From Neobacillus mesonae (GTDB lineage: Bacteria; Bacillota; Bacilli; Bacillales; Cytobacillaceae), in NCBI RefSeq assembly GCF_001636315.1, contig NZ_KV440949.1, positions 1,218,703 to 1,282,702 on the forward strand: a DNA stretch of 64,000 nt, read 5' to 3'. The notes beneath the pieces are model-generated. The model worked only from the letters and a program-made list of their open reading frames with translations, was not told the DNA's origin and searched no databases. The stretch's first letter is position 1. Each line of letters begins with the position of its first letter. Shown piece after piece: positions 28,996-37,516 of the stretch. The position numbers and the translations under genes were made by a program.

Positions 28996-30270
28996 TTATC
29001 TTTTTGATTTTCTCCTGGATTCCGTTTTGGCATTCGTTCTTTTTTTATTAAAGGTTTGTGATGATGTATTCCTTCGTTTATTTTTTACCGTGCTAGGCTT
29101 TGTAGTACGTTCTTTCGTTTGTTGTGTATTCTTTTGATTATTATTTTCCTGCTCTGCATTTCCGGCACTTTGTTTTTGAATGCGAATATTGAGTTCTTTT
29201 TCAATTAGGTCCAGTGTTGGTCTGTTTGCCGAAGAATAAAGGGTGATTGCCATTCCTTCCATTCCAGCCCTGCCAGTTCGTCCGATTCTGTGAATATAGC
29301 TTTCCTTATCCTGAGGAATGTCATAATTAATCACATGGGTAACACCCTCCACATCCAATCCTCTAGCCGCAACATCGGTGGCAATTAATAATTGAATCTC
29401 TGCATCCCTAAACCTCTTCATTACCCTCTCACGTTTTGCTTGGGTTAAGTCTCCATGCAGCTCATCACAGGAAAAGCCCTGTCCTTTCAGCGCCTCATAA
29501 AGTTTGCTCACCCTGCGTTTTGTCCGGCAAAAAATGACCGCCAAATAGGGACGGTAGGTTTCAATTAACTGGATTAGCGTTGCTTGTTTGGCTCGATCGG
29601 TTGTATGAATAGCAATCTGCTTTACATTTTCGGCCGGACCTTGTGTTTTTTCAATTTGAATATATTCAGGTACCCGCATATGCTTCTTGGCTAATGCCCG
29701 TACTTCGGGGGGAATCGTTGCTGAAAACAGCATAGTCTGCCGATTTTCCGGCGTTTCCTTAATGATATCCTCTACTTCTTTAAGAAAGCCGATGTGCAGC
29801 ATTTGGTCAGCTTCATCTAAGACGAGGAAGGAGACGTGGTCTAATTGAACGGTTCCCCTTCGAATATGATCGAGGATTCTTCCCGGTGTCCCAACTACAA
29901 TTTGCGGGTTTGTTTTCAATTTTTTCAGCTGTTTTTCGACGTCTTGTCCTCCGTACATAGCTAGCACCTGAACATGGCTTAAGTTGGCGGCCAATTTATC
30001 GATTTCTTCGGTTATTTGCAGCGCTAATTCTCTAGTTGGAGTCACAATGAGGGCTTGAACATGTTCTGCATCTCGGTCGATTTTTTCAAGGATTGGCAAG
30101 ATAAACGCAAATGTTTTACCTGTTCCCGTTTGTGCCTGTGCAATAATGTCCTGCCCTTTCATGATGACTGGAATCGCTTGCTCTTGAATGGGAGATGGGT
30201 TAACAATCCCATTGCTGCGTAATGTATCAATTAAAGTCTTTGAAATTTCTAATGACGAAAAATCTATCAA
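28996..30270 (-). CDS. DEAD-box RNA helicase
   Basis: A 424-residue DEAD-box helicase. The motifs in order are the Q motif, [43 protein letters not shown] and [10 protein letters not shown]. The last ~60 residues are a low-complexity tail rich in Lys, Arg, Asn and Thr, probably for RNA binding. It is of the CshA/B/C kind that remodels RNA in ribosome assembly and at low temperature; which one cannot be said. The start is TTG at 30270 with AGGGA upstream. Monocistronic; unrelated to the catabolic island. Confidence 0.93.
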   Translation of the reverse strand: MIDFSSLEISKTLIDTLRSNGIVNPSPIQEQAIPVIMKGQDIIAQAQTGTGKTFAFILPILEKIDRDAEHVQALIVTPTRELALQITEEIDKLAANLSHVQVLAMYGGQDVEKQLKKLKTNPQIVVGTPGRILDHIRRGTVQLDHVSFLVLDEADQMLHIGFLKEVEDIIKETPENRQTMLFSATIPPEVRALAKKHMRVPEYIQIEKTQGPAENVKQIAIHTTDRAKQATLIQLIETYRPYLAVIFCRTKRRVSKLYEALKGQGFSCDELHGDLTQAKRERVMKRFRDAEIQLLIATDVAARGLDVEGVTHVINYDIPQDKESYIHRIGRTGRAGMEGMAITLYSSANRPTLDLIEKELNIRIQKQSAGNAEQENNNQKNTQQTKERTTKPSTVKNKRRNTSSQTFNKKRTNAKTESRRKSKR

Positions 30271-30441
30271 AAATATCCCTGCTTTCTAAATGTCCTTCTG
30301 TTTATATTGATTGTTTATCCGGCAATTTACAATTATTTTTTTAAATTAATTGCCATTATTGTTGGAAAAAGATATAATCAACTCAATACCAAGTTTATTA
30401 ATCGGATTAGTATAAATTAAATTTAATTGGAGGGGATCAGG

Positions 30442-31017
30442 TTGAATAAACGGAACTTTCTTATTCTGCACGGTTTAGGGGGAAGTGGTCAAGACCATTG
30501 GCAAACATGGCTGGCTGAAGAACTAGCGGCCCGAAATTATCAGGTGTTCTATCCCGTTTTTTCTAACTTTGATTCACCGAATAAAGAGGTTTGGTTAAAG
30601 GATTTAGCTTCCACTTTAGACTTGATTCCTAAACACCAGCCATTGACTGTGATTACCCATAGTTTAGGCTGCATCTTATGGCTTCATTATGCAGCGCGAT
30701 TTAAGAGAAATATTGCTAGCCGGGCAATTCTTGTCGCACCACCATCACCAAGAGTAATTCTATCGGAAGCACAATCGTTTTTCCCTGTTCCGTTGGATCG
30801 GAAATCATTATATGTCGCAGCCGAAGAAACGTTATTTGTCCATTCATCCAATGACCCTTATTGCAGTCTGGAGGATACCATTTGTTATAAAAATATTGGC
30901 TTGCCTTCAATAATTTTTCCAAACATGGGGCATATCAATGCTGCTTCCGGCCATGGGGAGTGGCCATGGATCTTGGAGCAGTGTTTGATGACAGAAACGA
31001 GAGCAGTAGGTGTTTAA
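30442..31017 (+). CDS. RBBP9/YdeN-type alpha/beta hydrolase
   Basis: A 191-residue serine hydrolase-like protein. LHGLGGSGQDHWQ lies near the N-terminus, the nucleophile elbow is THSLGC (serine at about 74), and a C-terminal MGHINAASG supplies the likely histidine. This is the RBBP9/YdeN family, whose substrates are mostly unknown. GGAGGGG before the TTG at 30442 decides the start over an earlier in-frame TTG. Transcribed alone; a candidate terminator follows. Confidence 0.85.
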   Translation: MNKRNFLILHGLGGSGQDHWQTWLAEELAARNYQVFYPVFSNFDSPNKEVWLKDLASTLDLIPKHQPLTVITHSLGCILWLHYAARFKRNIASRAILVAPPSPRVILSEAQSFFPVPLDRKSLYVAAEETLFVHSSNDPYCSLEDTICYKNIGLPSIIFPNMGHINAASGHGEWPWILEQCLMTETRAVGV

Positions 31018-31037
31018 GATTCTTTGATTGGCGGGTG

Positions 31038-31070
31038 AAAGCTGTTGAGGAGGGCTCAGCGGCTTTTTGT
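31038..31070 (+). terminator. Terminator after the hydrolase gene
   Basis: A 12-bp stem with two wobble pairs (31038-31049 with 31055-31066) is followed by TTTTTGTGTTTT. Confidence 0.75.
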
Positions 31071-31105
31071 GTTTTAGAAGAGTCTTTTTACCACCCATAC
31101 CTGGT

Positions 31106-31230
31106 TCCACTTCTACTCGGGTAAAATCAGCTCTTTATTTGACCGGACGTACCCTTTTCCACCTCCACACGGGCAAAATCAACAGCTCATTTTGACCATC
31201 ACCCTCTCGTTCAAGTGCACACCGGTAAAA
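31106..31230. repeat. Diverged tandem repeat, three copies, period about 52 bases
   Basis: Copies start near 31106, 31158 and 31210 and share TCCACYTCYACWCGGGYAAA, then ATCA, CTC and TTTGACC. The third copy is shortened and diverged. No reading frame uses it. It fills the gap between the hydrolase and the metE-like gene. Such blocks look like dispersed intergenic repeats of Bacillaceae, with no assigned function. Confidence 0.6.
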
Positions 31231-31233
31231 ATA

Positions 31234-31270
31234 AAAAGTGCCTGACACTAATTCAGCAAGTGTCAGGCAC
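31234..31270 (-). terminator. Terminator of the metE-like gene, built from the GTGTCAGGCAC repeat
   Basis: An 11-bp stem GTGCCTGACAC/GTGTCAGGCAC (31238-31248 with 31260-31270) is followed on the minus strand by TTTTTATTTTT, seven bases after the stop at 31277. The same word forms the hairpin at 55146-55190. Confidence 0.8.
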
Positions 31271-31276
31271 CCCAAA

Positions 31277-32446
31277 TTAAACTACTATGATTTCCCTTAA
31301 TTTCTTTGCTGCTTCGGACATGACTTTTAGCTTTTCGACTGCTATTTCGTCGCTGTTCATCGGGCGTTGGGCAAAGGTACCGAAGCCGCAGTCTGGATTT
31401 AAAAAGATTTTATCATCCGAAATGTATTTCCTTACTTCCTGAACACGTTCCACAATGTCATCCACTGTTTCAACAACTTCAGTCCGTGGGTTTACAATTC
31501 CAAAGCCGATTTCTTTGCCGCCAAAATCTATAATCGCATCAATTTCTCCAGCACGAGGGGTGGCATATTCCAGAATCAGCTGATCAACTTGAACTTTGGA
31601 CAGGTAAGGAATTAACGGATGGTACGGGCCGCGCAACAGGACGTCCTCCTGTGTGCTCCAGTTACCGCGGCAAACATGAACGCCGATTCGCGTCCCACGG
31701 TCAAGCATGCCTTCTGTCACCTGATTCATCACATCCAGCGCAAAGGCAATTTCCTCTTCTGCATCCGCTTTTGCAGTTAAAGCCCCGCACATAAAGGTAC
31801 GATTGGCATTTTTCTGCGTGAACACAAGCTCTGTCAATACGGGTTCGTCGAATTGAACAAATTCAACTCCCGCGGCAATCAAGTCCTCTAATTCTTCCCG
31901 CAGTACCCGGACAATATCAATTGCCAAGTCTTCTTTCGTAGGATAAGCATCCATTGATAGTCCTTCTACCCACATTGCCCTGGTTAATAAATAAGGACCG
32001 GGCAGTGCAACTTTAACCGGTTTATCAGTATGCTTTTTCAAAAATAAATAATCGTCCAGAGCGAGCGGCTTTTTGCGGCTGATTGTTCCTGCAGCAGCGG
32101 GATTCGACAATGAAAATGCAGGTACATCCAAGGTACCAAGAATTTCTTCGAAGCTTGCTTTATCTTCTACGTATTCTAGAAGCTCCGAAACCGACAGCAT
32201 CCGGACATTGTTTAAATGCTCCGCAACAAAGGAAATGAAATTGTCACGGCGCTGTTCACCATCGGAAACAATATCGATCCCCGCCTCTTCCTGCCAATTT
32301 AAAATCTGCAAAATTGCTTGATTGGCAATTGCTTGAAATTCTTCTTCTGTTATTCTCCCGGCACGCTTGTCACGCATCGCTTTTTGCACGTCATTTGACC
32401 TTGGCCAGCTGCCAATTACCGTGGTGGGAAACATCGGTAATGTCAT
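31277..32446 (-). CDS. Cobalamin-independent methionine synthase-like protein (MetE C-terminal domain type)
   Basis: A 389-residue protein equal to the catalytic C-terminal barrel of MetE, without the N-terminal half. Probable zinc ligands are in HVCRGN (His and Cys) and NPDCGFGT (Cys), with a glutamate between. Such short core-MetE proteins transfer methyl groups to thiols using donors other than polyglutamyl folate in some organisms. GGGGG lies about ten bases before the ATG. A sigma-54-like site lies 26 bases upstream. It follows a sulfur-carrier gene set on the same strand, so a role in methyl-sulfur chemistry is likely, but donor and acceptor are unknown. Confidence 0.82.
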   Translation of the reverse strand: MTLPMFPTTVIGSWPRSNDVQKAMRDKRAGRITEEEFQAIANQAILQILNWQEEAGIDIVSDGEQRRDNFISFVAEHLNNVRMLSVSELLEYVEDKASFEEILGTLDVPAFSLSNPAAAGTISRKKPLALDDYLFLKKHTDKPVKVALPGPYLLTRAMWVEGLSMDAYPTKEDLAIDIVRVLREELEDLIAAGVEFVQFDEPVLTELVFTQKNANRTFMCGALTAKADAEEEIAFALDVMNQVTEGMLDRGTRIGVHVCRGNWSTQEDVLLRGPYHPLIPYLSKVQVDQLILEYATPRAGEIDAIIDFGGKEIGFGIVNPRTEVVETVDDIVERVQEVRKYISDDKIFLNPDCGFGTFAQRPMNSDEIAVEKLKVMSEAAKKLREIIVV

Positions 32447-32471
32447 AATTGTTATTCCCCCAGTTTAATAT

Positions 32472-32487
32472 TGCAAGATTTATACCG
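32472..32487 (-). promoter_or_regulatory. Possible sigma-54 promoter (weaker match)
   Basis: The minus strand reads CGGTATAAATCTTGCA. GG-N10-GC is kept but the base before GG is C instead of T. It lies 26 bases before the metE-like ATG, close for a start. A second related sequence without the GG lies 44 bases upstream (GATATAAAGCTTGCA). Confidence 0.45.
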
Positions 32488-32503
32488 ATTGATACCTTCA
32501 AGG

Positions 32504-33217
32504 TTAAAATACAATTGCAAGCTTTATATCAATTGGAACAGCTCTTATAAGAGTTTGATAGATGGGAGAACGGTCCAATGTATTACGCCAAAGTTCTTCC
32601 AGAACCACTTCATCTTCAGAAGATGATACATAAAACTTTCCGGCAATCTGTTTCATCCTTGCGCTCCCTTCCTGTTCCAACTCCAGATGGTATAACACAT
32701 TTTCCAGACCGCCTTTTAATGAAAGTTCAAGATGATCAATCTCAATGTTCTTGCGCGAGGCCTGGGCTTTAAAGCCCACAGTCAAACACGAAGCAAGCGC
32801 CCCCAAGAGATAATCAATGGCACTTGGCGCGTTGACTCTTGGACTGAAATCTGCCGGCTGCCCGGCAATGAAACTATGATTTCGCGAATGAATTTTCGCC
32901 GATAGATCTTTTTCACCTTGAACACGGACACTCCATTGATAGCCTTTGGCCGCTTGCAAGTCCTGTTCTAATTCTTCTTGGGCTGCTCCTTTTGAAATAA
33001 AATAACGTGTCGTATTTTCACCAGGTTCTGAACCCAAAAATTGATGGTTAACCATCCGGCACCAGGCTGGCAGATCCTCGGCAACCGTTCGTTCTCTGCT
33101 TCGCACTTCTAAGATTTGCCCGCCCTCAAGCGGGTCCATTGCTTTTTTAATGATTAATAAAAGACCTGAGCCGCAATCTAAATCGCCGCCATCACAAACC
33201 GCATGTGGGTTAACCAT
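32504..33217 (-). CDS. TusA-OsmC fusion protein
   Basis: A 237-residue two-domain protein. Residues 1-77 are TusA-like, with cysteines in VCDGGDLDCGSG at the position of the TusA active site and PAWCR further on. Residues about 95-237 are OsmC/Ohr-like with the conserved LASCLTVG cysteine. TusA proteins carry sulfur as persulfide and OsmC proteins reduce peroxides or act on thiols. AAGGTGATAGGT before the ATG at 33217 places the start there, ten bases after the DsrE stop, rather than at an overlapping ATG at 33250. The fusion with DsrE and TusA neighbours indicates a persulfide relay. Confidence 0.82.
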   Translation of the reverse strand: MVNPHAVCDGGDLDCGSGLLLIIKKAMDPLEGGQILEVRSRERTVAEDLPAWCRMVNHQFLGSEPGENTTRYFISKGAAQEELEQDLQAAKGYQWSVRVQGEKDLSAKIHSRNHSFIAGQPADFSPRVNAPSAIDYLLGALASCLTVGFKAQASRKNIEIDHLELSLKGGLENVLYHLELEQEGSARMKQIAGKFYVSSSEDEVVLEELWRNTLDRSPIYQTLIRAVPIDIKLAIVF

Positions 33218-33227
33218 ACCTATCACC

Positions 33228-33590
33228 TTAATACGTAATTGATGCGGCACCTTGGCTTAAGAATTCTACTAATTTGGCGCCACCGACAATGACTGCCCCT
33301 TCTACCAAGTTTTCCTCGTCTAGGCCGCGTTTTTTAAAGCAGGGGCTGCATACCCAGAGTGTGCCGCCTGCTTCGACGAATTGCTCCATTAACTGCTTCA
33401 ATGAGGCAAAACCTTCCTCATGGATGTCGTCGGCATACCCTTTTGAAGCAAGATACGCACCTTCCACATTTAAAAATACAACCGTTTCTTGGCCTGATGC
33501 CACCGCCGCATTTGCAACAACAAAACCAACTGTTGCTTTATCAGGATTATTTTTTGCATTTGTTAAGCTAACTAAAAATTTTCCAGCCAT
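33228..33590 (-). CDS. DsrE family sulfur-transfer protein
   Basis: A 120-residue DsrE/DsrF-fold protein. The N-terminal KFLVSLTNAKNNPDKATVGF and the central ETVVFLNVEGAYLA are typical. The likely active cysteines are in LWVCSPCFKKRG (about 79-90). DsrE proteins accept and pass persulfide sulfur. Middle gene of the TusA - DsrE - TusA/OsmC - MetE-like series on the minus strand. Confidence 0.87.
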   Translation of the reverse strand: MAGKFLVSLTNAKNNPDKATVGFVVANAAVASGQETVVFLNVEGAYLASKGYADDIHEEGFASLKQLMEQFVEAGGTLWVCSPCFKKRGLDEENLVEGAVIVGGAKLVEFLSQGAASITY

Positions 33591-33630
33591 GATTCATTCC
33601 CCCAATAGATTTTTATGTAAAAGGCAGTGT

Positions 33631-33870
33631 TTAACCTTTTTCAATATAGTAATGACTTGTTTTGCCAAAATCCTGACGTTCAAGGAGAGTATTGGTTTGC
33701 AGCCGGCACCATGCGGGGATGTCCTCCCTTGCACCTGGGTCATATGAAATCACCTTTATGATTTGTCCGCTCTCCATTTTTTTCATGGTTAGGAACAAAT
33801 TCATGATTAGTTCACCACAGCCTGTCGGGCCTGCATCATAGAGTAAATCTGCTTGATATTCTTGGGCCAT
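33631..33870 (-). CDS. TusA-like sulfur carrier
   Basis: A 79-residue TusA-fold protein. The usual CPxP motif is replaced by GPTGCGELI, keeping a single cysteine at the expected place (residue 18), with PAWCR later on. It resembles the N-terminal half of the fusion at 32504, an apparent duplication. AGGAGAGGGG before the ATG at 33870 excludes the 20 upstream in-frame residues. First gene of the cassette, divergent from the LysR gene. Confidence 0.82.
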   Translation of the reverse strand: MAQEYQADLLYDAGPTGCGELIMNLFLTMKKMESGQIIKVISYDPGAREDIPAWCRLQTNTLLERQDFGKTSHYYIEKG

Positions 33871-34004
33871 CGGTTCCCCTCTCCTTTTTTTAAAATTGCA
33901 AGTCAATTTCATTATAAAAAAGTGGTACACTAGAAGAAATTCAATTTATCTATTCTATCAATTACTACTAATCGATTATACGAATATAAAAGGAGAAAAT
34001 TCGG

Positions 34005-34889
34005 ATGGATTTACACCAGCTGTATGTTTTTACAAAAGTGGTTGAACATAAGAGCTTTTCCAAAGCGGCCGAGGATGTTTTCTTAAGCCAATCAACCGTC
34101 AGCTCCCATATTCAAGCATTGGAAAAAATGCTTGATGTAAGACTGTTCGACCGGGTTGGGCGAGAAACGATTGTTACACCTTATGGAGAACGATTATATC
34201 AATGGGCATTAAAGCTATTATTGATAAAAGACCAAGCTTTACTTGATTTAAAGCAGGGGATGAATGATTTCCGGGGAGTCATTCATATTGCCGCAAGTTC
34301 CGTTCCGGGTCAGTTTTTACTGCCTAAAATGATAAAGAAATTCAGGGAGAAGTACCCTAATGCCATTTTTCAAATCAATCAATCTTCATCCAAAATTGCG
34401 GTGGAAAACATTTTAAATGGGAGCACAGACATAGGCATCGTGGGGAATCAATATGAAAGTGACAAGCTGCAATATATTCCTTTATTAAAAGAAAAGCTTG
34501 TACTCATTACATCTACTCAAATGGATTTAAAGGGTCCCGTCAAGATTGACGACATCCTCCAATACCCATTTATTATGAGAAATGCCGATTCAGGGACAAA
34601 TGCAATGTTAGAAAGATATCTGAGGAAAAATAATATTTCAAAAGACGAATTGAATATTATAGCCTATACGGATTCCGGGCAAAGCCTGATGCAGTTTGTG
34701 ATGCAAAATATCGGGATAGCTATTATCTCAGAATTTGCTGCAAAAGAATATGCACAGCACAACCTGCTGAAAATCCATGAAATAAACGGTTTTGAAGATG
34801 AACGATTTTTCCATCTTGTTTATAATGTCAATAAAACACAGTCTATTTTATCAAAATTGTTTATTGAACAGGCAAGAAAATTGATTTAG
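34005..34889 (+). CDS. LysR family transcriptional regulator
   Basis: A 294-residue LysR regulator. The N-terminal winged helix-turn-helix has the SFSKAAEDVFLSQSTVSSHI segment at about 18-37, and the effector-binding domain runs from about 90 to the end. It resembles the LysR proteins placed next to sulfur/selenium genes in Firmicutes (CysL-like; moderate recognition). It is divergent from the TusA-DsrE cassette with a 134-base intergenic region, the standard arrangement for LysR control of its neighbour. AAAAGGAGAAAA precedes the ATG. A terminator follows directly. Confidence 0.88.
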   Translation: MDLHQLYVFTKVVEHKSFSKAAEDVFLSQSTVSSHIQALEKMLDVRLFDRVGRETIVTPYGERLYQWALKLLLIKDQALLDLKQGMNDFRGVIHIAASSVPGQFLLPKMIKKFREKYPNAIFQINQSSSKIAVENILNGSTDIGIVGNQYESDKLQYIPLLKEKLVLITSTQMDLKGPVKIDDILQYPFIMRNADSGTNAMLERYLRKNNISKDELNIIAYTDSGQSLMQFVMQNIGIAIISEFAAKEYAQHNLLKIHEINGFEDERFFHLVYNVNKTQSILSKLFIEQARKLI

Positions 34890-34911
34890 GAGGGCTGAAG
34901 CTTCAGCCCTC
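34890..34911. terminator. Bidirectional terminator
   Basis: A perfect 22-base palindrome with 11-bp arms fills the whole gap between the LysR stop and the alcohol dehydrogenase stop. Confidence 0.75.
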
Positions 34912-36048
34912 TTAAGGTTTCAACACCACTTTAATACAATCCTCTGTCTTCGTATCAAACACTTCATAGCCATGCTTTGCTTGATTCAGCAGCAGGACAT
35001 GGGTAATAATGTCGCTCGGATCAAATTTCCCTTCATTCACCATGTTATACAATGCTGGCATATATGGAATAACCGGCGCCTGACCCATTTTCAGGTCAAC
35101 ATTGCGCTGGAAAATATCCCCAAGCGGGAAGGCATTATACCGGCCGCCATATACACCTGTTATTTGAATCGTTCCGCCTTTCCTGACACATTGGCTTGCA
35201 ATCACGATCGCACTCATCGCTCCGCCGTGGAGTTTCATACCGGATGCGAGAAATTCGAGCGGTGTCATCTTCCCATCCATCCCAACGGCATCAATCACAA
35301 CATCAGCACCGCCTTGTGTAATTTCCAGCAGAAAATCACCGACATTTTCATGGTCCTCAAAATTAACAATTTCTACTTTGTTCGTCCGTTTGGCATGCTC
35401 TAAACGGTAACCGACGTAATCAACCGCAATCACCCGCTTTGCCCCTTTTAACCATGCAAATTTTTGAGCCATTAAGCCAATCGGGCCGCTGCCAAGGATG
35501 ATAACAGTGTCTCCACTTTTCACCCCGGCATGATCCACACTCCAATATGAAGTAGGCATCACATCGGCAAGAAGCACTAACTTTTCATCTTCAACTTCAC
35601 AATTCTCCGGAAGTTTAAACGGGGTAAAGTTACCAAACGGTACCCTCATATATTCCGCTTGGCCGCCAGCATAGCCGCCAGTTGTTTCGGAATAACCAAA
35701 AAAACCTGCCCCCTGACCGTGAGGATTACCGTTATCACATTGGCTCGTCAATTCATGAGTGCAATACCAGCAATGACCGCAGCTAACGTTAAATGGAATT
35801 ATCACACGGTCACCTTTTTTTAATTTTGTAACCTCTGGTCCCACTTCCTCGACAACCCCCAACGGTTCATGACCAATCACGTAATCAGTCGGCAGATTGG
35901 GAATCATCGCATGAATCAAATGTAAATCCGAACCGCATATTCCGGAGGTGGTAATTTTCACAATTATATCGTCTGCATTTTTGATTGTTGGGTCCTTTAC
36001 CTCACGAACCTCCACATTTTTAATTCCTTGATATGTAACAGCTTTCAT
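34912..36048 (-). CDS. Zinc-dependent alcohol dehydrogenase (formaldehyde dehydrogenase-like)
   Basis: A 378-residue medium-chain dehydrogenase. The catalytic zinc site is in SGICGSDLH and GHEPLG. The structural zinc lobe has four cysteines in SCGHCWYCTHELTSQC. The NAD motif is LGSGPIG. The family includes glutathione-independent formaldehyde dehydrogenase-like enzymes; the substrate is not determinable. GAGGAGGGG precedes the ATG. It follows two coat-protein genes by 17 bases on the same strand and is probably co-transcribed with them, which suggests expression in sporulation. Confidence 0.9.
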   Translation of the reverse strand: MKAVTYQGIKNVEVREVKDPTIKNADDIIVKITTSGICGSDLHLIHAMIPNLPTDYVIGHEPLGVVEEVGPEVTKLKKGDRVIIPFNVSCGHCWYCTHELTSQCDNGNPHGQGAGFFGYSETTGGYAGGQAEYMRVPFGNFTPFKLPENCEVEDEKLVLLADVMPTSYWSVDHAGVKSGDTVIILGSGPIGLMAQKFAWLKGAKRVIAVDYVGYRLEHAKRTNKVEIVNFEDHENVGDFLLEITQGGADVVIDAVGMDGKMTPLEFLASGMKLHGGAMSAIVIASQCVRKGGTIQITGVYGGRYNAFPLGDIFQRNVDLKMGQAPVIPYMPALYNMVNEGKFDPSDIITHVLLLNQAKHGYEVFDTKTEDCIKVVLKP

Positions 36049-36065
36049 CGTTGGCCCCTCCTCCT

Positions 36066-36425
36066 CTATTGGTTCGGTGTTGCAAACATGCCTTGGCGGT
36101 CAGTATCATTTGGAAATAGATTTAACTCTGAAATTTGTATGGCCGTTTCAGCAGCCTTTAAGTCAACAGGGACTTGTTCTTTTATATTGTGAGGGTTCAG
36201 CCAGCCTTTTTTTATCATTAAATTGGATATTTCCGTATGCAGGTCAATGGCTGCTTCCATTTGCCGGTGCATAATCCTTCTAAGTTCCGGATGAGCCGTT
36301 TCGCTAATGGCAAAACCATAATTGCGAATCCCTGTTTTAATTCCAAGCAAAAAATCCATTGCAATTGCTGAATCTGCTAAATTTGGCATTCCTTCTGCAT
36401 TTCTTGGATCTAAAAAATCCTCCAT
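36066..36425 (-). CDS. CotF-type spore coat protein, C-terminal half (long partner)
   Basis: A 119-residue protein of the CotF/coat F family, with the helical ferritin-like pattern (AMDFLLGIKTGIRNYGFAISE, then a helix with HRQMEAAIDLH). It matches the C-terminal half of full-length CotF. GGGGTGA five bases before the ATG at 36425 favours this start over a GTG three codons upstream. It pairs with the 67-residue gene just upstream, and the same pair is repeated on the opposite strand at 36781-37289. Confidence 0.8.
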   Translation of the reverse strand: MEDFLDPRNAEGMPNLADSAIAMDFLLGIKTGIRNYGFAISETAHPELRRIMHRQMEAAIDLHTEISNLMIKKGWLNPHNIKEQVPVDLKAAETAIQISELNLFPNDTDRQGMFATPNQ

Positions 36426-36438
36426 CCATTTCACCCCA

Positions 36439-36642
36439 TTATTGTAATAACTGGCTATCTTTATAAAACTGCATTAATTCATTGATATCTTGTTTTGATT
36501 GCTGGACATCTTTTTCCATTAGAGCTTTAAGCTCGTTATCAAAACAGATTCCCTGCATTAGTTTTGATTTCAATAAACAGACCGTTTTAAAGTTAATCAT
36601 CTCATGTGTCTCCATTGTTTCATGCAATGCTAAGTGGTCCAA
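36439..36642 (-). CDS. CotF-type spore coat protein, N-terminal half (short partner)
   Basis: A 67-residue protein with DHLALHETMETHEM at the start, matching the KHLALHETLDLHEL start of the facing copy at 36781. GGAGGTG six bases before the TTG at 36642 places the start there; a longer form from ATG at 36663 would not align with the paralogue. CotF family; together with the next gene it covers the length of one CotF protein. Confidence 0.75.
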   Translation of the reverse strand: MDHLALHETMETHEMINFKTVCLLKSKLMQGICFDNELKALMEKDVQQSKQDINELMQFYKDSQLLQ

Positions 36643-36780
36643 TACACACACCTCCATATACATTCCTGCCTTATTTTCCCCCTTAACTATTTTTATTTAT
36701 GCAGGCTAACTAATGAATAATTAATAAGGGCATTCGAAATGATAAAAGTGAAAAAAGTACCTATAGCGGAGGCAGACTAG

Positions 36781-36987
36781 ATGGTAAAGCATTTGGCACT
36801 TCATGAAACATTGGATTTACATGAATTATTAGCATTTAAGAACCTTTGTTTAACGAAAACAACAACGATGAGCAAATTGGCGGAGGATGAAGAATTACAA
36901 ACGATAATGGAAGCAGATGCTGCTGCGGGAATTCAGCATATCCAGCAAATCCAAAAGTTTTTAACGAATCGGGGTGATATGGTGTGA
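36781..36987 (+). CDS. CotF-type spore coat protein, N-terminal half (second copy)
   Basis: A 68-residue helical protein homologous to the 36439-36642 product. GCGGAGGC lies about ten bases before the ATG. Its stop overlaps the next start by four bases (GTGA). The 138-base gap to the opposite copy holds the divergent promoters; no clear sporulation sigma site could be fixed. Confidence 0.78.
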   Translation: MVKHLALHETLDLHELLAFKNLCLTKTTTMSKLAEDEELQTIMEADAAAGIQHIQQIQKFLTNRGDMV

Positions 36988-37289
36988 ATCAATTAATCCA
37001 GAACCTTGTGGGAATGGGCGGCTTGACTGACCAGGTGATAGCGACCGATTTTCTTATATCAGCAAAGGCAGCTGTGAGAAATTATACTGTCGCCATTACC
37101 GAAACGGCGACACCGGAATTAAAAACTGCGTTACGACAACAGTTAAATGATGCGATTGCAACTCATGAGAAAATTACTAATTATATGATGGCAAAAGGCT
37201 ATTATCATCCACATGATTTAAGTGAACAGCTGCAGCTTGATTTAACAGCAGCAGATACTGCCATCAATCTAGCCCAAAAACTACAGTAG
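36984..37289 (+). CDS. CotF-type spore coat protein, C-terminal half (second copy)
   Basis: A 101-residue helical protein homologous to the 36066-36425 product (shared pattern DFLxxxKxxxRNYxxAIxETAxPEL and a terminal PHDL/PHNI segment). The start is GTG at 36984 with GGGGTGA six bases upstream, coupled to the preceding gene. A small zinc-ribbon gene follows after 15 bases. Confidence 0.8.
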   Translation: MNQLIQNLVGMGGLTDQVIATDFLISAKAAVRNYTVAITETATPELKTALRQQLNDAIATHEKITNYMMAKGYYHPHDLSEQLQLDLTAADTAINLAQKLQ

Positions 37290-37304
37290 AAAGAAGGTAT
37301 AAAA

Positions 37305-37448
37305 ATGGCTGAGAAATGTTTTTACTGTTCGAATGATCTTGAAGAAAGGCAAATGCATTATGTCTCATTTGTTGCCTCCAACCAGGAGAGAGATGAAACA
37401 CTTTGCAGCGAATGTTATCAAGAGTGGCTACATGGGATCAAAGATTAA
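37305..37448 (+). CDS. Small zinc-ribbon protein (47 residues)
   Basis: An ATG-started 47-codon frame, 15 bases after the coat gene, with AAGAAGG upstream. Two CxxC pairs (C5-x2-C8 and C34-x2-C37) suggest a zinc ribbon, and the ends are acidic. I do not recognise the family; short two-knuckle proteins of this kind are common in Bacillaceae. Probably co-transcribed with the coat pair, and a hairpin follows. Confidence 0.65.
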   Translation: MAEKCFYCSNDLEERQMHYVSFVASNQERDETLCSECYQEWLHGIKD

Positions 37449-37467
37449 AGTTTCACTATAAATAAAT

Positions 37468-37506
37468 AGCTGTATACAATTCCTATACCTGAAATTGTAT
37501 ACAGCT
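37468..37506. terminator. Hairpin between convergent units
   Basis: A perfect 14-bp stem (37468-37481 with 37493-37506) separates the coat cluster from the pseudogene region. The T-tract is weak on both strands. Confidence 0.6.
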
Positions 37507-37516
37507 TAGTTGTGGC

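Noticed and set aside
32515..32530. Second sigma-54 site upstream of the metE-like gene
   Set aside because: The -12 TTGCAA is present but the essential GG of the -24 element reads GA, so it is not called.
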